Below are positions 7,715 to 15,702 of a DNA stretch of 64,000 nt, piece by piece (the stretch's first letter is position 1; each line of letters starts with the position of its first letter). Position numbers and translations under genes: made by a program. Source of the stretch: Paenibacillus rhizophilus (GTDB taxonomy: Bacteria > Bacillota > Bacilli > Paenibacillales > Paenibacillaceae); contig NZ_RQPI01000004.1 in assembly GCF_003854965.1 (NCBI RefSeq), forward strand, positions 62,001 to 126,000, in the 5' to 3' direction. The notes beneath the pieces are model-generated. The model ran no database searches. It worked only from the letters and a program-made list of their open reading frames with translations, and was not told the origin of the DNA.

Positions 7715-9142
7715 ATGAACGAGTTATCCGGCAACGGGCGGCATCCGCTGTTCCGGCAGGTATATGAATATTTGACCGTCCGGATCGACCGCGGCGAGTG
7801 GCTGGCGCATGACAAGCTGCCGTCGGTTCGGCTGCTGGCGGAGGAGCTGCGGATTCACCGGCTGACCGTGTTTAAAGCCTACCGGCGGCTGAAAGAGGAC
7901 GGCAGGGTGTACGTGAAGGATAAATCCGGCTATTTTGTGGCTCCCGCGGCTGCGCCCGGAGGGGCGCCGTCTTCTGAGAGGAGCGCGAAAGCGGTGCCGG
8001 GATACGGCTGTCCGAGCCCTATGCCGGCTCTCTCGGACATTCAGCGCATGCCGGTCAAATACCAGTTCTCCCAGGCGCTGATCGATCCCAATCTGCTGCC
8101 GAATCTGTATTTGTCCGACTATGTCAAAGAGGTGTTCGACCGGTACCCGAAAGTGATGGGCACGTACTCCGGCGTGGAGGGCGACGATGAGCTGCGCGAA
8201 TTCTTAAGCGGACATTTCCGCGTAAGCCGGCTGCTTCAGGCCGAAGCCGCAGAACTGCTGATTACTTCGGGCGCCCAGCAGGCGATTAATCTGATTGCAA
8301 GCATCATGCTCACGCCGATGGACTGTGTGCTCGTGGAACGGCCGACCTACGGCGTGGCGCTGGATATTTTTCGTCAGAGGGGCGCCCGTCTGCTCTCCGT
8401 CGACATTACGCCGGGAGGCTATGATCTGGACGAAATCGGCAGGCTGATGGAGCAATACCGGCCACGGCTGTTCTATATCAATCCCACGCATCATAATCCG
8501 ACCGGATATACCGTTCCGGTATGGCAGCGCAAACGGCTTGTCGAGCTGGCCGAGCGTTACCGCTGCCTGATCGTCGAGGACGATCCTTTTCGCGATATGT
8601 ATTTCGCCGCCGAACCGCCGCCGCCGATCTTTTCCTATGACACGGAGGGCTGGGTCGTGTATCTTGGCAGCTTCAGCAAATATGTGGCGCCGGGCCTGCG
8701 CATTTGCGCCGTAATCTGCCGGTTTCCCCTTATGGACAAGCTGATCGCGGCGAAGTTCATGGCGGATAACGGGACTCCGCTGCTGAATCAGAAGATCTTT
8801 CTGCACTACTTTACCTCGCCTCGGCTTCAAGGGCATTTGGCCAAGCTCCGTATCGCGCTGCAGGTGCATAAGGAAATCGCGGAACGGGAGCTTGCGGGAA
8901 CCGGATGCAGCTGGACCCCTCCGCAGGGCGGGCTGAACCTGTGGGTGAAGCTGCCGGAGCATATTCCGGCCAAAATGCTGTTCCGCAAAAGCAGGGAGCA
9001 GTCGATTGCGTTCGTCCCCGGTGAAATCTGCGATCCTCAGGGAGAATTGAAGTCATGGATACGCCTCAGCTATTCGTTCGCTCCGGAAGATGTCCTGCGC
9101 GAAGGGATGAGGAGGCTTGCGGAAATCGCTCGGAGTCTTTAA
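7715..9142 (+). CDS. MocR/GabR-type PLP-dependent transcriptional regulator
   Basis: A 475-residue fusion. Residues 1-75 are a GntR winged helix (HPLFRQVYEYLTVRIDRGEW, PSVRLLAEELRIHRLTVFKAYRRL). Residues 115-470 are an aspartate-aminotransferase fold, with the PLP lysine expected at K322 in YLGSFSKYVAPGLR, NPTHHNPTG near 260 and the FVPGEICDP segment near the C-terminus. Family members use the PLP domain as an effector sensor for amino acids or pyridoxal phosphate. It is divergently transcribed from the EamA transporter and probably controls it through the direct repeats at 7630. No AGGAGG is obvious; GAGGCCTCGCA is the closest ribosome-site candidate. Confidence 0.9.
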   Translation: MNELSGNGRHPLFRQVYEYLTVRIDRGEWLAHDKLPSVRLLAEELRIHRLTVFKAYRRLKEDGRVYVKDKSGYFVAPAAAPGGAPSSERSAKAVPGYGCPSPMPALSDIQRMPVKYQFSQALIDPNLLPNLYLSDYVKEVFDRYPKVMGTYSGVEGDDELREFLSGHFRVSRLLQAEAAELLITSGAQQAINLIASIMLTPMDCVLVERPTYGVALDIFRQRGARLLSVDITPGGYDLDEIGRLMEQYRPRLFYINPTHHNPTGYTVPVWQRKRLVELAERYRCLIVEDDPFRDMYFAAEPPPPIFSYDTEGWVVYLGSFSKYVAPGLRICAVICRFPLMDKLIAAKFMADNGTPLLNQKIFLHYFTSPRLQGHLAKLRIALQVHKEIAERELAGTGCSWTPPQGGLNLWVKLPEHIPAKMLFRKSREQSIAFVPGEICDPQGELKSWIRLSYSFAPEDVLREGMRRLAEIARSL

Positions 9143-9253
9143 GCGGTCATACATGTCTGTATACAGCAGGTGTTCAGGAGAATTTTCTCTCGTGGATGCC
9201 TGTTTTTGTTTGAGTTGGGTCGAATAAATGTGACATAAATAAATTTAATAGTT

Positions 9254-9270
9254 AAATAGTACGTCATATA
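9254..9270 (+). promoter_or_regulatory. ppdK: Candidate CcpN operator in the ppdK promoter region
   Basis: AAATAGTACGT is identical to the minus-strand motif upstream of ccpN. Overlapping it, TACGTCATATA (9260-9270) fits the published CcpN consensus TRTGHYATAYW, as I recall it, at 10 of 11 positions. A TATATT at 9268 could be the -10. Confidence 0.45.
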
Positions 9271-9378
9271 TATTGCCAAAAACCGGTATTCATGCTACAA
9301 CCTTAATTAAGCGTTACTCCTATTCTCAGTCTGGCGGGCAGTTTTGTACCATACTTCATTTACGGAGGGATTGTTCAA

Positions 9379-12057
9379 ATGCTGAAACGCGTGTACCGGT
9401 TTGAAGAAGGAAATGCGGAGATGAAGAATCTGCTGGGCGGAAAAGGGGCGAATCTCGCGGAAATGACGGCTCTCGGCCTTCCGATTCCCCCGGGATTTAC
9501 GGTAACCACGGAAGCTTGTCAGGCTTATTACACTGCCGGAGGAAAGATGCCCGAAGGGCTGATGCAGGAGATTCATCACGCGCTGCGCGGTCTGGAGGAG
9601 GCAAAATCCGCGGAATTCGGAGGCTTAAGCCGGCCGCTGCTCGTATCCGTGCGTTCGGGATCGGTAACCTCCATGCCGGGCATGATGGACACGATTCTGA
9701 ACCTCGGCCTCAATGACGATACGGTCAAAGGGCTTGCGGAGCAGACAGGCAACGAAAGATTCGCCTATGATTGCTACCGGAGATTTATCCAGATGTTCGG
9801 AGATGTTGTGCTGGGTATTCACTCGATTTATTTTGAACGGCTGATAGAAAAATCCAGAAAGGAAAATGGGAGATCCTGCGATCAGGAGATCAGCGCCGGC
9901 GAGTGGAAGGAACTTATCGCCAAATACAAATGGATTGTGGAAGACCGGACCGGGCAGCCGTTTCCGCAGGATGTGCGCGTTCAATTGAAGCTGGCGGTGG
10001 AGGCCGTATTCCGCAGCTGGAACAACATGAGAGCCAAGGTATACCGGAAAGCGTACGGGATTCCGGATGAGCAGGGAACGGCGGTCAATATCCAGGCGAT
10101 GGTATTCGGCAATCTCGGTTCCGGGAGCGGAACCGGCGTATTGTTTACCCGCAATCCCTCCACCGGGGAAAGAGAATTGTACGGCGAATATTTGGCGGAC
10201 GCCCAGGGCGAGGACGTTGTAGCCGGAGTGCGCACGCCTAAGCCCGTCAGCGAGCTGTGCAGCGAACTGCCGCTTGTCTATGAACAGCTCTCGGCTGCCG
10301 CCGGGCTTCTGGAAATGCATTACCGGGATATGCAGGATATCGAGTTCACCGTCGAGAACGGCATCCTGTACCTGCTGCAGACCCGGAGCGGCAAACGGAC
10401 GGCCCAGGCCTCCGTCAAGATCGCCGTGGATTTGACGAAGGAGGGTATCCTCTCCAAGGAGGAAGCCGTCAGCCGGATCGAGCCTGGACATCTGGATCAG
10501 CTGCTGCACCGCTCCATCGCAATCCCGCCGGAGCTTGCGCCGATTGCCAAAGGTCTGCCGGCCTCCCCGGGAGCGGCTGTCGGCTTGATTGCGCTGGATG
10601 CGGATACCGCCGAGCGGTGGGCCAAGGACGGCCGCAAGGTTGTGCTGGTCAGTACGGAGACCTCGCCGGACGATATTCACGGTATTTTGGCGGCGGAAGG
10701 CGTGCTGACGAGCCGGGGCGGCATGACCAGCCATGCTGCGGTCGTGGCGAGGGGCATGGGCAAGCCGTGCATTTGCGGCTGCGAGGCGTTGAGCATCGAC
10801 CATGCAGACCGCAGCGTACGCATAGGAGAGCTTACACTGGCAGAAGGCGAAGAAATTTCGCTGGATGCTTCCGGCGGGGAGGTGTTCCGGGGAGGGCTGT
10901 CGCTCAGCGATCCGGAGATAACGCCGGAGCTGCTTACGCTGCTGGACTATGCGGACGAGATCCGCAAGCTTCGCATCTATGCGAACGCAGATACGCCGCA
11001 TGACGCCCGGAAGGCGCGGGAATTTGGCGCGGAGGGGATCGGGCTGTGCCGGACGGAGCATATGTTTTTCTCGGGCAGCCGCCTTCCCATCGTCCAGTCG
11101 ATGATTCTCGCAGGCGGCAGAGAGGAACGGATGCTCTATCTGGACCGGCTGCTGCCGATGCAGCAGGCAGATTTTGAAGACATGTTCCTGGCGATGGACG
11201 GCCTGCCGGTGACGGTCCGGCTGCTGGACCCGCCGCTGCATGAGTTCTTGCCAAACCCGGATCAGCTGCGGGAGCAATGCCGCAAGCTGGAGGAGACTGG
11301 GGAGGACGGAGAAGAAGTCCGGAAGCTGAAGATTATGATCTCCAAAGTGAACGACCTGCGGGAGGTCAATCCGATGCTCGGTCTCCGAGGGGTCAGACTT
11401 GGCATTTTGTTTCCGGAAATTTACGAAATGCAAATCGAGGCGATCTTTAAGGCCGCTCAATCGGCGCTCCGCAGGGGAGTGGACGTGCGTCCGGAAATCA
11501 TGATTCCGCTTGTCGGGCATCCGGATGAGCTTAAACGCATGAGGGCGCTGGTAGACGACATCGCAGGCCAGGTGCTCAGCGAGGAGTTCAGAGGGCTCGT
11601 CTACCGGGTGGGGACGATGATTGAAGTGCCCAGAGCCGCGCTGCTGGCGGATGCCATTGCGCAGCATGCCGACTTTTTCTCCTTCGGCACCAATGATTTG
11701 ACCCAGATGACTTTCGGGTACAGCCGCGACGATGCGGAAGGGAAATTCCTGAATTCCTATCTGGACGGGAATATCCTCAAGGCCAATCCGTTCCAGGTGC
11801 TGGACCAGGACGGCGTCGGCCAACTGATACAGTGGGCCGTAACCCGGGGCAAGGCGGTGAAGTCGTTCCTGAAGACGGGCATATGCGGCGAGCATGGCGG
11901 CGACCGGGAATCGATTTCGTTCTGCCACCGCACGGGGCTTGAATATGTCAGCTGCTCCCCGTACCGCATTCCGTTCGCGCGCATAGCGGCGGCGCAGGCC
12001 GCTCTCCTTGACAGAGCGGAGAGACCGCAGAGTCCGGCCGAGAAGCAGGTCGTTTAA
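9379..12057 (+). CDS. ppdK: Pyruvate, phosphate dikinase
   Basis: An 892-residue cytosolic enzyme interconverting pyruvate + ATP + Pi with PEP + AMP + PPi. All three domains are present: the N-terminal ATP-grasp (LGGKGANLAEMTALGLPIPPGF near 15; SGTGVLFTRNPSTGE near 250), the swivelling phosphohistidine domain with GGMTSHAAVVARGMGKPC (catalytic His452; the adjacent Thr450 is the residue phosphorylated by the regulatory kinase), and the C-terminal PEP/pyruvate barrel with catalytic Cys836 in KTGICGEHGGD. The length is normal. GGAGGG lies 10 bases before the ATG. A second regulatory kinase follows 35 bases downstream, and a CcpN-like motif lies upstream, so both transcript level and activity seem controlled. 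Confidence 0.97.
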   Translation: MLKRVYRFEEGNAEMKNLLGGKGANLAEMTALGLPIPPGFTVTTEACQAYYTAGGKMPEGLMQEIHHALRGLEEAKSAEFGGLSRPLLVSVRSGSVTSMPGMMDTILNLGLNDDTVKGLAEQTGNERFAYDCYRRFIQMFGDVVLGIHSIYFERLIEKSRKENGRSCDQEISAGEWKELIAKYKWIVEDRTGQPFPQDVRVQLKLAVEAVFRSWNNMRAKVYRKAYGIPDEQGTAVNIQAMVFGNLGSGSGTGVLFTRNPSTGERELYGEYLADAQGEDVVAGVRTPKPVSELCSELPLVYEQLSAAAGLLEMHYRDMQDIEFTVENGILYLLQTRSGKRTAQASVKIAVDLTKEGILSKEEAVSRIEPGHLDQLLHRSIAIPPELAPIAKGLPASPGAAVGLIALDADTAERWAKDGRKVVLVSTETSPDDIHGILAAEGVLTSRGGMTSHAAVVARGMGKPCICGCEALSIDHADRSVRIGELTLAEGEEISLDASGGEVFRGGLSLSDPEITPELLTLLDYADEIRKLRIYANADTPHDARKAREFGAEGIGLCRTEHMFFSGSRLPIVQSMILAGGREERMLYLDRLLPMQQADFEDMFLAMDGLPVTVRLLDPPLHEFLPNPDQLREQCRKLEETGEDGEEVRKLKIMISKVNDLREVNPMLGLRGVRLGILFPEIYEMQIEAIFKAAQSALRRGVDVRPEIMIPLVGHPDELKRMRALVDDIAGQVLSEEFRGLVYRVGTMIEVPRAALLADAIAQHADFFSFGTNDLTQMTFGYSRDDAEGKFLNSYLDGNILKANPFQVLDQDGVGQLIQWAVTRGKAVKSFLKTGICGEHGGDRESISFCHRTGLEYVSCSPYRIPFARIAAAQAALLDRAERPQSPAEKQVV

Positions 12058-12092
12058 GCGGGGCGCAGGGCCGTCCGGAAGAGGGGATCGAA

Positions 12093-12941
12093 ATGGAAAA
12101 TCAAAGCAGCCGGATTATGACAGATACCGAAGGGGAAGGGGGGGAACACGGCCGCTGGATCGTCATCTGCTCGGACGCTGTAGGTGAAACGGCCGAAGCC
12201 GTTGTAAGCGCGGCCTTGCGCCAGTTCGAGGCCCGAACCGCCCGGATCAAACGCTTCAGCCATATTTCCGGCGGGAGGGAAATCCGCGAGGCGGTGCGGG
12301 AAGCCGCCGAGCGGCGGACGTTTGTCGCCTATACCTTTGCGCAGCCGGAGCTGACCGAAATGATGATCGGCGAAGCCGCCGCTCACGGCGTAAGGGCCGT
12401 GGATATCATGGGTCCTGTCATTTCGGCGATCTCGGACACCTTCCACAACCCGCCCCTTGCCCGGCCCGGGCTGGAAGGCCGAATGAATGAAGCCTATTTT
12501 CGCCGGGTCGAGGCCATGGAGTTTGCGGTCAAATATGACGACGGCCGGGATCCGCGGGGAATCGGCCTGGCCGAAATCGTACTGATCGGCGTCTCCCGCA
12601 CCTCGAAGACCCCGCTAAGCATTTACTTGGCCCATAAGGGCTACAAGGTAGCGAACTATCCCTTGACACCGGAGGTTCAGGCTCCGCAGGAGCTGTTTCA
12701 GATTCCGAGCGGCCGCATTTTCGGGCTGACGATGGACCTGGAGGCCATTCTCAAGATCCGTACCGAACGGCTGAGATCGCTTGGGCTGCACGCGGACGCG
12801 GACTACGCGGCAGCCCACCGCGTAGTGGAGGAGTTCACTTACTCCGAGGAATTGATGAGGCGGATCGGCTGCAGGGTGATCGACGTGTCCGATAAATCCA
12901 TCGAGGAAACCGCGGGTTTGATTATCGACTGCATACAATAG
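12093..12941 (+). CDS. Second PPDK/PEP synthase regulatory kinase-pyrophosphorylase
   Basis: A 282-residue DUF299-family protein related to the yqfL product at 4916. It has SDAVGETAEAVVSAALRQFE, VDIMGPVISAISDTF, the P-loop-like GVSRTSKTPLSIYLAHKGYK near residue 165 and GRIFGLTMDLEAILKIRTERL. Its place 35 bases behind ppdK suggests it is the dedicated kinase/pyrophosphorylase acting on the PPDK threonine (Thr450). An extra acidic N-terminal stretch (about 20 residues) precedes the domain. GAGGGG stands seven bases before the ATG. A short 10-base tandem repeat (ATAGCAACG-like, three copies) follows the stop. Confidence 0.9.
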   Translation: MENQSSRIMTDTEGEGGEHGRWIVICSDAVGETAEAVVSAALRQFEARTARIKRFSHISGGREIREAVREAAERRTFVAYTFAQPELTEMMIGEAAAHGVRAVDIMGPVISAISDTFHNPPLARPGLEGRMNEAYFRRVEAMEFAVKYDDGRDPRGIGLAEIVLIGVSRTSKTPLSIYLAHKGYKVANYPLTPEVQAPQELFQIPSGRIFGLTMDLEAILKIRTERLRSLGLHADADYAAAHRVVEEFTYSEELMRRIGCRVIDVSDKSIEETAGLIIDCIQ

Positions 12942-12968
12942 CAACGAATAGCCACGGATAGCAACGGA

Positions 12969-13019
12969 CCAAGGGCCGTTTCCCAGCTGCGGATGATGCG
13001 CAGGGGAGACGGCCCTTGG
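12969..13019. terminator. Convergent terminator between ppdK and feoB operons
   Basis: CCAAGGGCCGT (12969-12979) pairs perfectly with ACGGCCCTTGG (13009-13019). There is no long T run on either side, so efficiency is uncertain. Confidence 0.6.
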
Positions 13020-13070
13020 CGTGTCTTGAGGCTGTGCTTTCTGGAAAAGAGGATTCCTGCCGCCCTACAC

Positions 13071-14477
13071 CTACACCCAGCCGAAGGCGTACGCCGCCTG
13101 CGCCACCGCGTAGGTGACGGCAATGGCGATGCCCAGCGGGATGACGGCCGACAGGACGGCCCATTTCACGCTTTTTGTTTCCTTATAGATGTTAACAAGC
13201 GTCGTGCCGCACGGATAATGCAGCAGCGAGAACAGCATCATATTAAGCGCAGTCAGCCACGTCCAGCCGTGCTGGAGAAAGATATCCTTAATATTTCCGA
13301 GACTGTCGACATCGACCATGGCTCCCGATGACATGTAGCCCATCATCAGGATCGGCAGCACAATTTCGTTCGCGGGCAGGCCGAGGATGAACGCCATGAT
13401 AATATAACCATCCAGTCCGAGCAAATGCGCAAAGGGATCGAAGAAAGACGCCATATGATTTAGAATGCTGTCTCCGCCGACGGCAATATTACCCAGTATC
13501 CAGGTGGCGATTCCAGCCGGCGCGGCAATCACGATGGCCCGCGTCAGTACGTTCAGGGACTTATCCTTCGAAGAAACCAGGATCGTCTTCCAAATCTGCG
13601 GCTTGCGATACGGAGGCAGCTCCAGGGTGTAATGCGTCGGCACGCCGCGCAGCGCCGTCTTGGACATGATCCAGGAGACGGTCAGCGTGACGACGATGCC
13701 CATCAGCACAAGCCCCATGAGGATGCCCGCGGTAGTCAGGGATTTCAGCGCTCCGGTCGTTGCGGCTCCCGCCATGAACAGGGATGCCAGCAGGATCAGC
13801 GTCGGCCATCGGCCGTTGCAGGGCACGAAATTATTGGTCAGAATCGCCAGCATTCGTTCGCGCGGCGACTCAATGATTCGCGTGGAGAGGATGGCGGCAG
13901 CGTTGCAGCCGAAGCCCATAGACATGGTCAGGGCCTGCTTGCCGTGTCCGCCCGACTTCTTGAACAGGCGGTCCATGTTGAAGGCGACGCGCGGGAGATA
14001 GCCAAAGTTCTCGAGCAGGGCGAAGACGGGGAAGAAGATCGCCATCGGCGGCAGCATGACGCTGATGACCCAGGACGTTCCCCGGTATAACCCGAGCACG
14101 AGCACGCCGTGCAGCCAGGCCGGGGCACCCACCGCCTGGAATCCGGCGGTCAGATAGCCTTCGATGTAGCCGAACAGGGAGGCCAGCCAGCCGGAAGGAT
14201 AGTTCGCCCCGGCAATCGTAATCCAGAATACGGCGCCGAGTATGGCGAGCATGATCGGGAAGCCCCAAATTTTCGAGGTGACCACTTGATCGAGCTTATG
14301 GGTGCTTTTCAATTTTCCGCGGTCGCGGTAGGTGACAGCCTCCCGGCAGATGCTTGCGGAGACGCCGTAGATGCCGCCGACAATATCGTCGCGGATGCCG
14401 CCGCTCGTCAGCTTTTCGGCGGAGGCGATCAGGGAATCCAGCGCGCTGTTTCCTTTAATGGCAGACTGTTGCTCCAT
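13071..14477 (-). CDS. feoB: FeoB permease portion (split ferrous iron transporter)
   Basis: A 468-residue membrane protein matching the C-terminal half of FeoB: two Gate/nucleoside-recognition domains and the core region. Recognisable segments are GLYRGTSWVISVMLPPMAIFFP, LPRVAFNMDRLFKKSGGHGKQ, MGFGCNAAAILSTRIIESPRERM, TNNFVPCNGRWPTL and LPANEIVLPILMMGY. It imports Fe(II) across the cytoplasmic membrane. The GTPase is encoded by a separate upstream gene. The ATG at 14477 is nine bases from AGGAGG, and its first 23 bases overlap the GTPase gene, so translation is probably coupled. The frame is open up to 14552, but that start lacks a ribosome site. Confidence 0.93.
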   Translation of the reverse strand: MEQQSAIKGNSALDSLIASAEKLTSGGIRDDIVGGIYGVSASICREAVTYRDRGKLKSTHKLDQVVTSKIWGFPIMLAILGAVFWITIAGANYPSGWLASLFGYIEGYLTAGFQAVGAPAWLHGVLVLGLYRGTSWVISVMLPPMAIFFPVFALLENFGYLPRVAFNMDRLFKKSGGHGKQALTMSMGFGCNAAAILSTRIIESPRERMLAILTNNFVPCNGRWPTLILLASLFMAGAATTGALKSLTTAGILMGLVLMGIVVTLTVSWIMSKTALRGVPTHYTLELPPYRKPQIWKTILVSSKDKSLNVLTRAIVIAAPAGIATWILGNIAVGGDSILNHMASFFDPFAHLLGLDGYIIMAFILGLPANEIVLPILMMGYMSSGAMVDVDSLGNIKDIFLQHGWTWLTALNMMLFSLLHYPCGTTLVNIYKETKSVKWAVLSAVIPLGIAIAVTYAVAQAAYAFGWV

Positions 14478-15186
14478 GGCCGGACACCTCCTTCGAAATT
14501 GTGCTCTTAATCCCCAGGCTCGCCTTGCGCAGGGAATCCAGCAGGCTCTCATCGCCGTCCAGCAGCCTTAGGGAAATCCAGCGGGCCGGGTAATCGGCGC
14601 CAAGGGACTGCTCCACGAGAGGTAGGAGCTCGGCGATGCCTCGCTCAATTTCCTCGCTGTATTGAATCCGCAAGGGCTCTGCGGCGAATGCGCCGGAGGC
14701 GACGCGTTCCACCTGATTCAGCAGCTCTTTTATTCCGGTGTTGTTTCTGGCGGATATGGCGGTCACCGGTACGCCCAGCCGCGCGGATATAGCCTTCAGG
14801 TCGATGTCGATACCAAGCCTGCGCGCCTCGTCGATTAGGTTGATGCAGATTACAGTCCGGCCGGTAATCTCCAGCACCTGCAAGGCGAGGTTCAGATTCC
14901 GTTCCAGCGAAGTGGCATCCAGTACAACAAGTGTCACGTCCGGTTTCTCAAAAATGATATAATCGCGGGCCGCCTCTTCATCGGCTGAGTTGGAGTACAG
15001 GGAGTAGGTGCCCGGAAGATCGACGGCGCGGTATTCCTTGCCGTTATGCGTAAACGTTCCTTCGGCGGTAATGACCGTCTTGCCGGCCCAGTTTCCGGTG
15101 TGCTGCCGCATTCCGGTCAGCAGATTGAACAGTGTGCTTTTTCCCGTATTCGGGTTGCCCGCAAAGGCCACGGTGTAAGGCTTCAT
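14455..15186 (-). CDS. feoB: FeoB GTPase portion (FeoB-N, split ferrous iron transporter)
   Basis: A 243-residue small GTPase of the FeoB type. G1 is GNPNTGKST (residues 9-17), the G2 region NWAGKT, G3 DLPGTYSL, G4 NLIDEA (FeoB proteins normally have N-x-x-D here) and G5 SARNNTG. Residues about 170-235 form the helical GDI-like spacer domain. In ordinary bacteria this is fused to the permease; here it ends in its own stop (…SGHGATVCH) inside the start of the permease gene. The ATG overlaps the feoA stop as ATGA. It would regulate ferrous iron uptake together with FeoA and the membrane part. Confidence 0.93.
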   Translation of the reverse strand: MKPYTVAFAGNPNTGKSTLFNLLTGMRQHTGNWAGKTVITAEGTFTHNGKEYRAVDLPGTYSLYSNSADEEAARDYIIFEKPDVTLVVLDATSLERNLNLALQVLEITGRTVICINLIDEARRLGIDIDLKAISARLGVPVTAISARNNTGIKELLNQVERVASGAFAAEPLRIQYSEEIERGIAELLPLVEQSLGADYPARWISLRLLDGDESLLDSLRKASLGIKSTISKEVSGHGATVCH

Positions 15187-15437
15187 TCCGCATTCCCTCC
15201 TATTTGTTTACCAAAAATAAGAGAACTTTCTTCGCTGCGCAGCGCAATCGTCGTATTGCTTACACGAAATGCGGTGGGGTCCCCGAGAGGGCTGCGGCGC
15301 AGCACTTCAACCGTATTGCCGGGAACAAAACCAAGATCCAGCAGTCTTCTTCTCATGACACCCTGCACGCTCATGCCGCTGATTTCAAGTACGCTTCCTT
15401 TGGCGGCTTCGGATAACGGAATAACGGTTGCGGTCAT
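15183..15437 (-). CDS. feoA: Ferrous iron transport protein A
   Basis: An 84-residue SH3-like FeoA protein: VIPLSEAAKGSVLEISGM, then RRRLLDLGFVPGNTVEVLRRSPLGDPTAFRVSNTTIALRSEE, the family signature including the LGF-x-PG turn. It is a small cytosolic partner that stimulates FeoB. The ATG at 15437 has AAAGGA seven to eight bases upstream and gives the typical length; the open frame to 15509 runs through the promoter. First gene of feoA-feoB(N)-feoB(C), with a 4-base stop/start overlap to the next. Confidence 0.93.
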   Translation of the reverse strand: MTATVIPLSEAAKGSVLEISGMSVQGVMRRRLLDLGFVPGNTVEVLRRSPLGDPTAFRVSNTTIALRSEESSLIFGKQIGGNAE

Positions 15438-15494
15438 AACAATCATCCTTTCTTCTAGCCTATACACCCGACTGTTGAGCTGTTCCATGATATT

Positions 15495-15523
15495 AGTATA
15501 CGCGACCAAATTTGTCCTAGCAA
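15495..15523 (-). promoter_or_regulatory. feoA: Predicted feoAB promoter
   Basis: Minus strand TTGCTA (15518-15523), 17-base spacer, TATACT (15495-15500). No clear 7-1-7 Fur box is visible, so iron control is not demonstrated. Confidence 0.6.
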
Positions 15524-15548
15524 CAAAAAAGTTTCCCTGAGGAAACTT
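15523..15548 (-). terminator. Terminator at the end of the ger operon
   Basis: AAGTTTCC-tcag-GGAAACTT on the minus strand followed by a run of six T, between the second gerB stop and the feoA promoter. The stretch from 15549 to 15702 carries no gene. Confidence 0.75.
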
Positions 15549-15702
15549 AAATTTTAATAAAACACCCTCTTGAAAAAGAATCGCTTCTTCTACGCGAGGG
15601 TATTAGTGAGCGTCGGATGCGCTGGACGCATCGAGGCAGCTCGGCGAAAAGGAAGATGTACAGTCCCCGTAATTCCCGCAATTACCGAATCTCTGCCGGC
15701 GT

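Noticed and set aside
9625-11928. 767-codon open frame antisense to ppdK
   Set aside because: It is the mirror of a GC-rich, strongly coding gene; no ribosome site, low-complexity Arg/His-rich product and no domain.
12942-12970. Tandem ATAGCAACG-like decamers after the second regulatory kinase
   Set aside because: Three imperfect short copies with no further context; too little to interpret.
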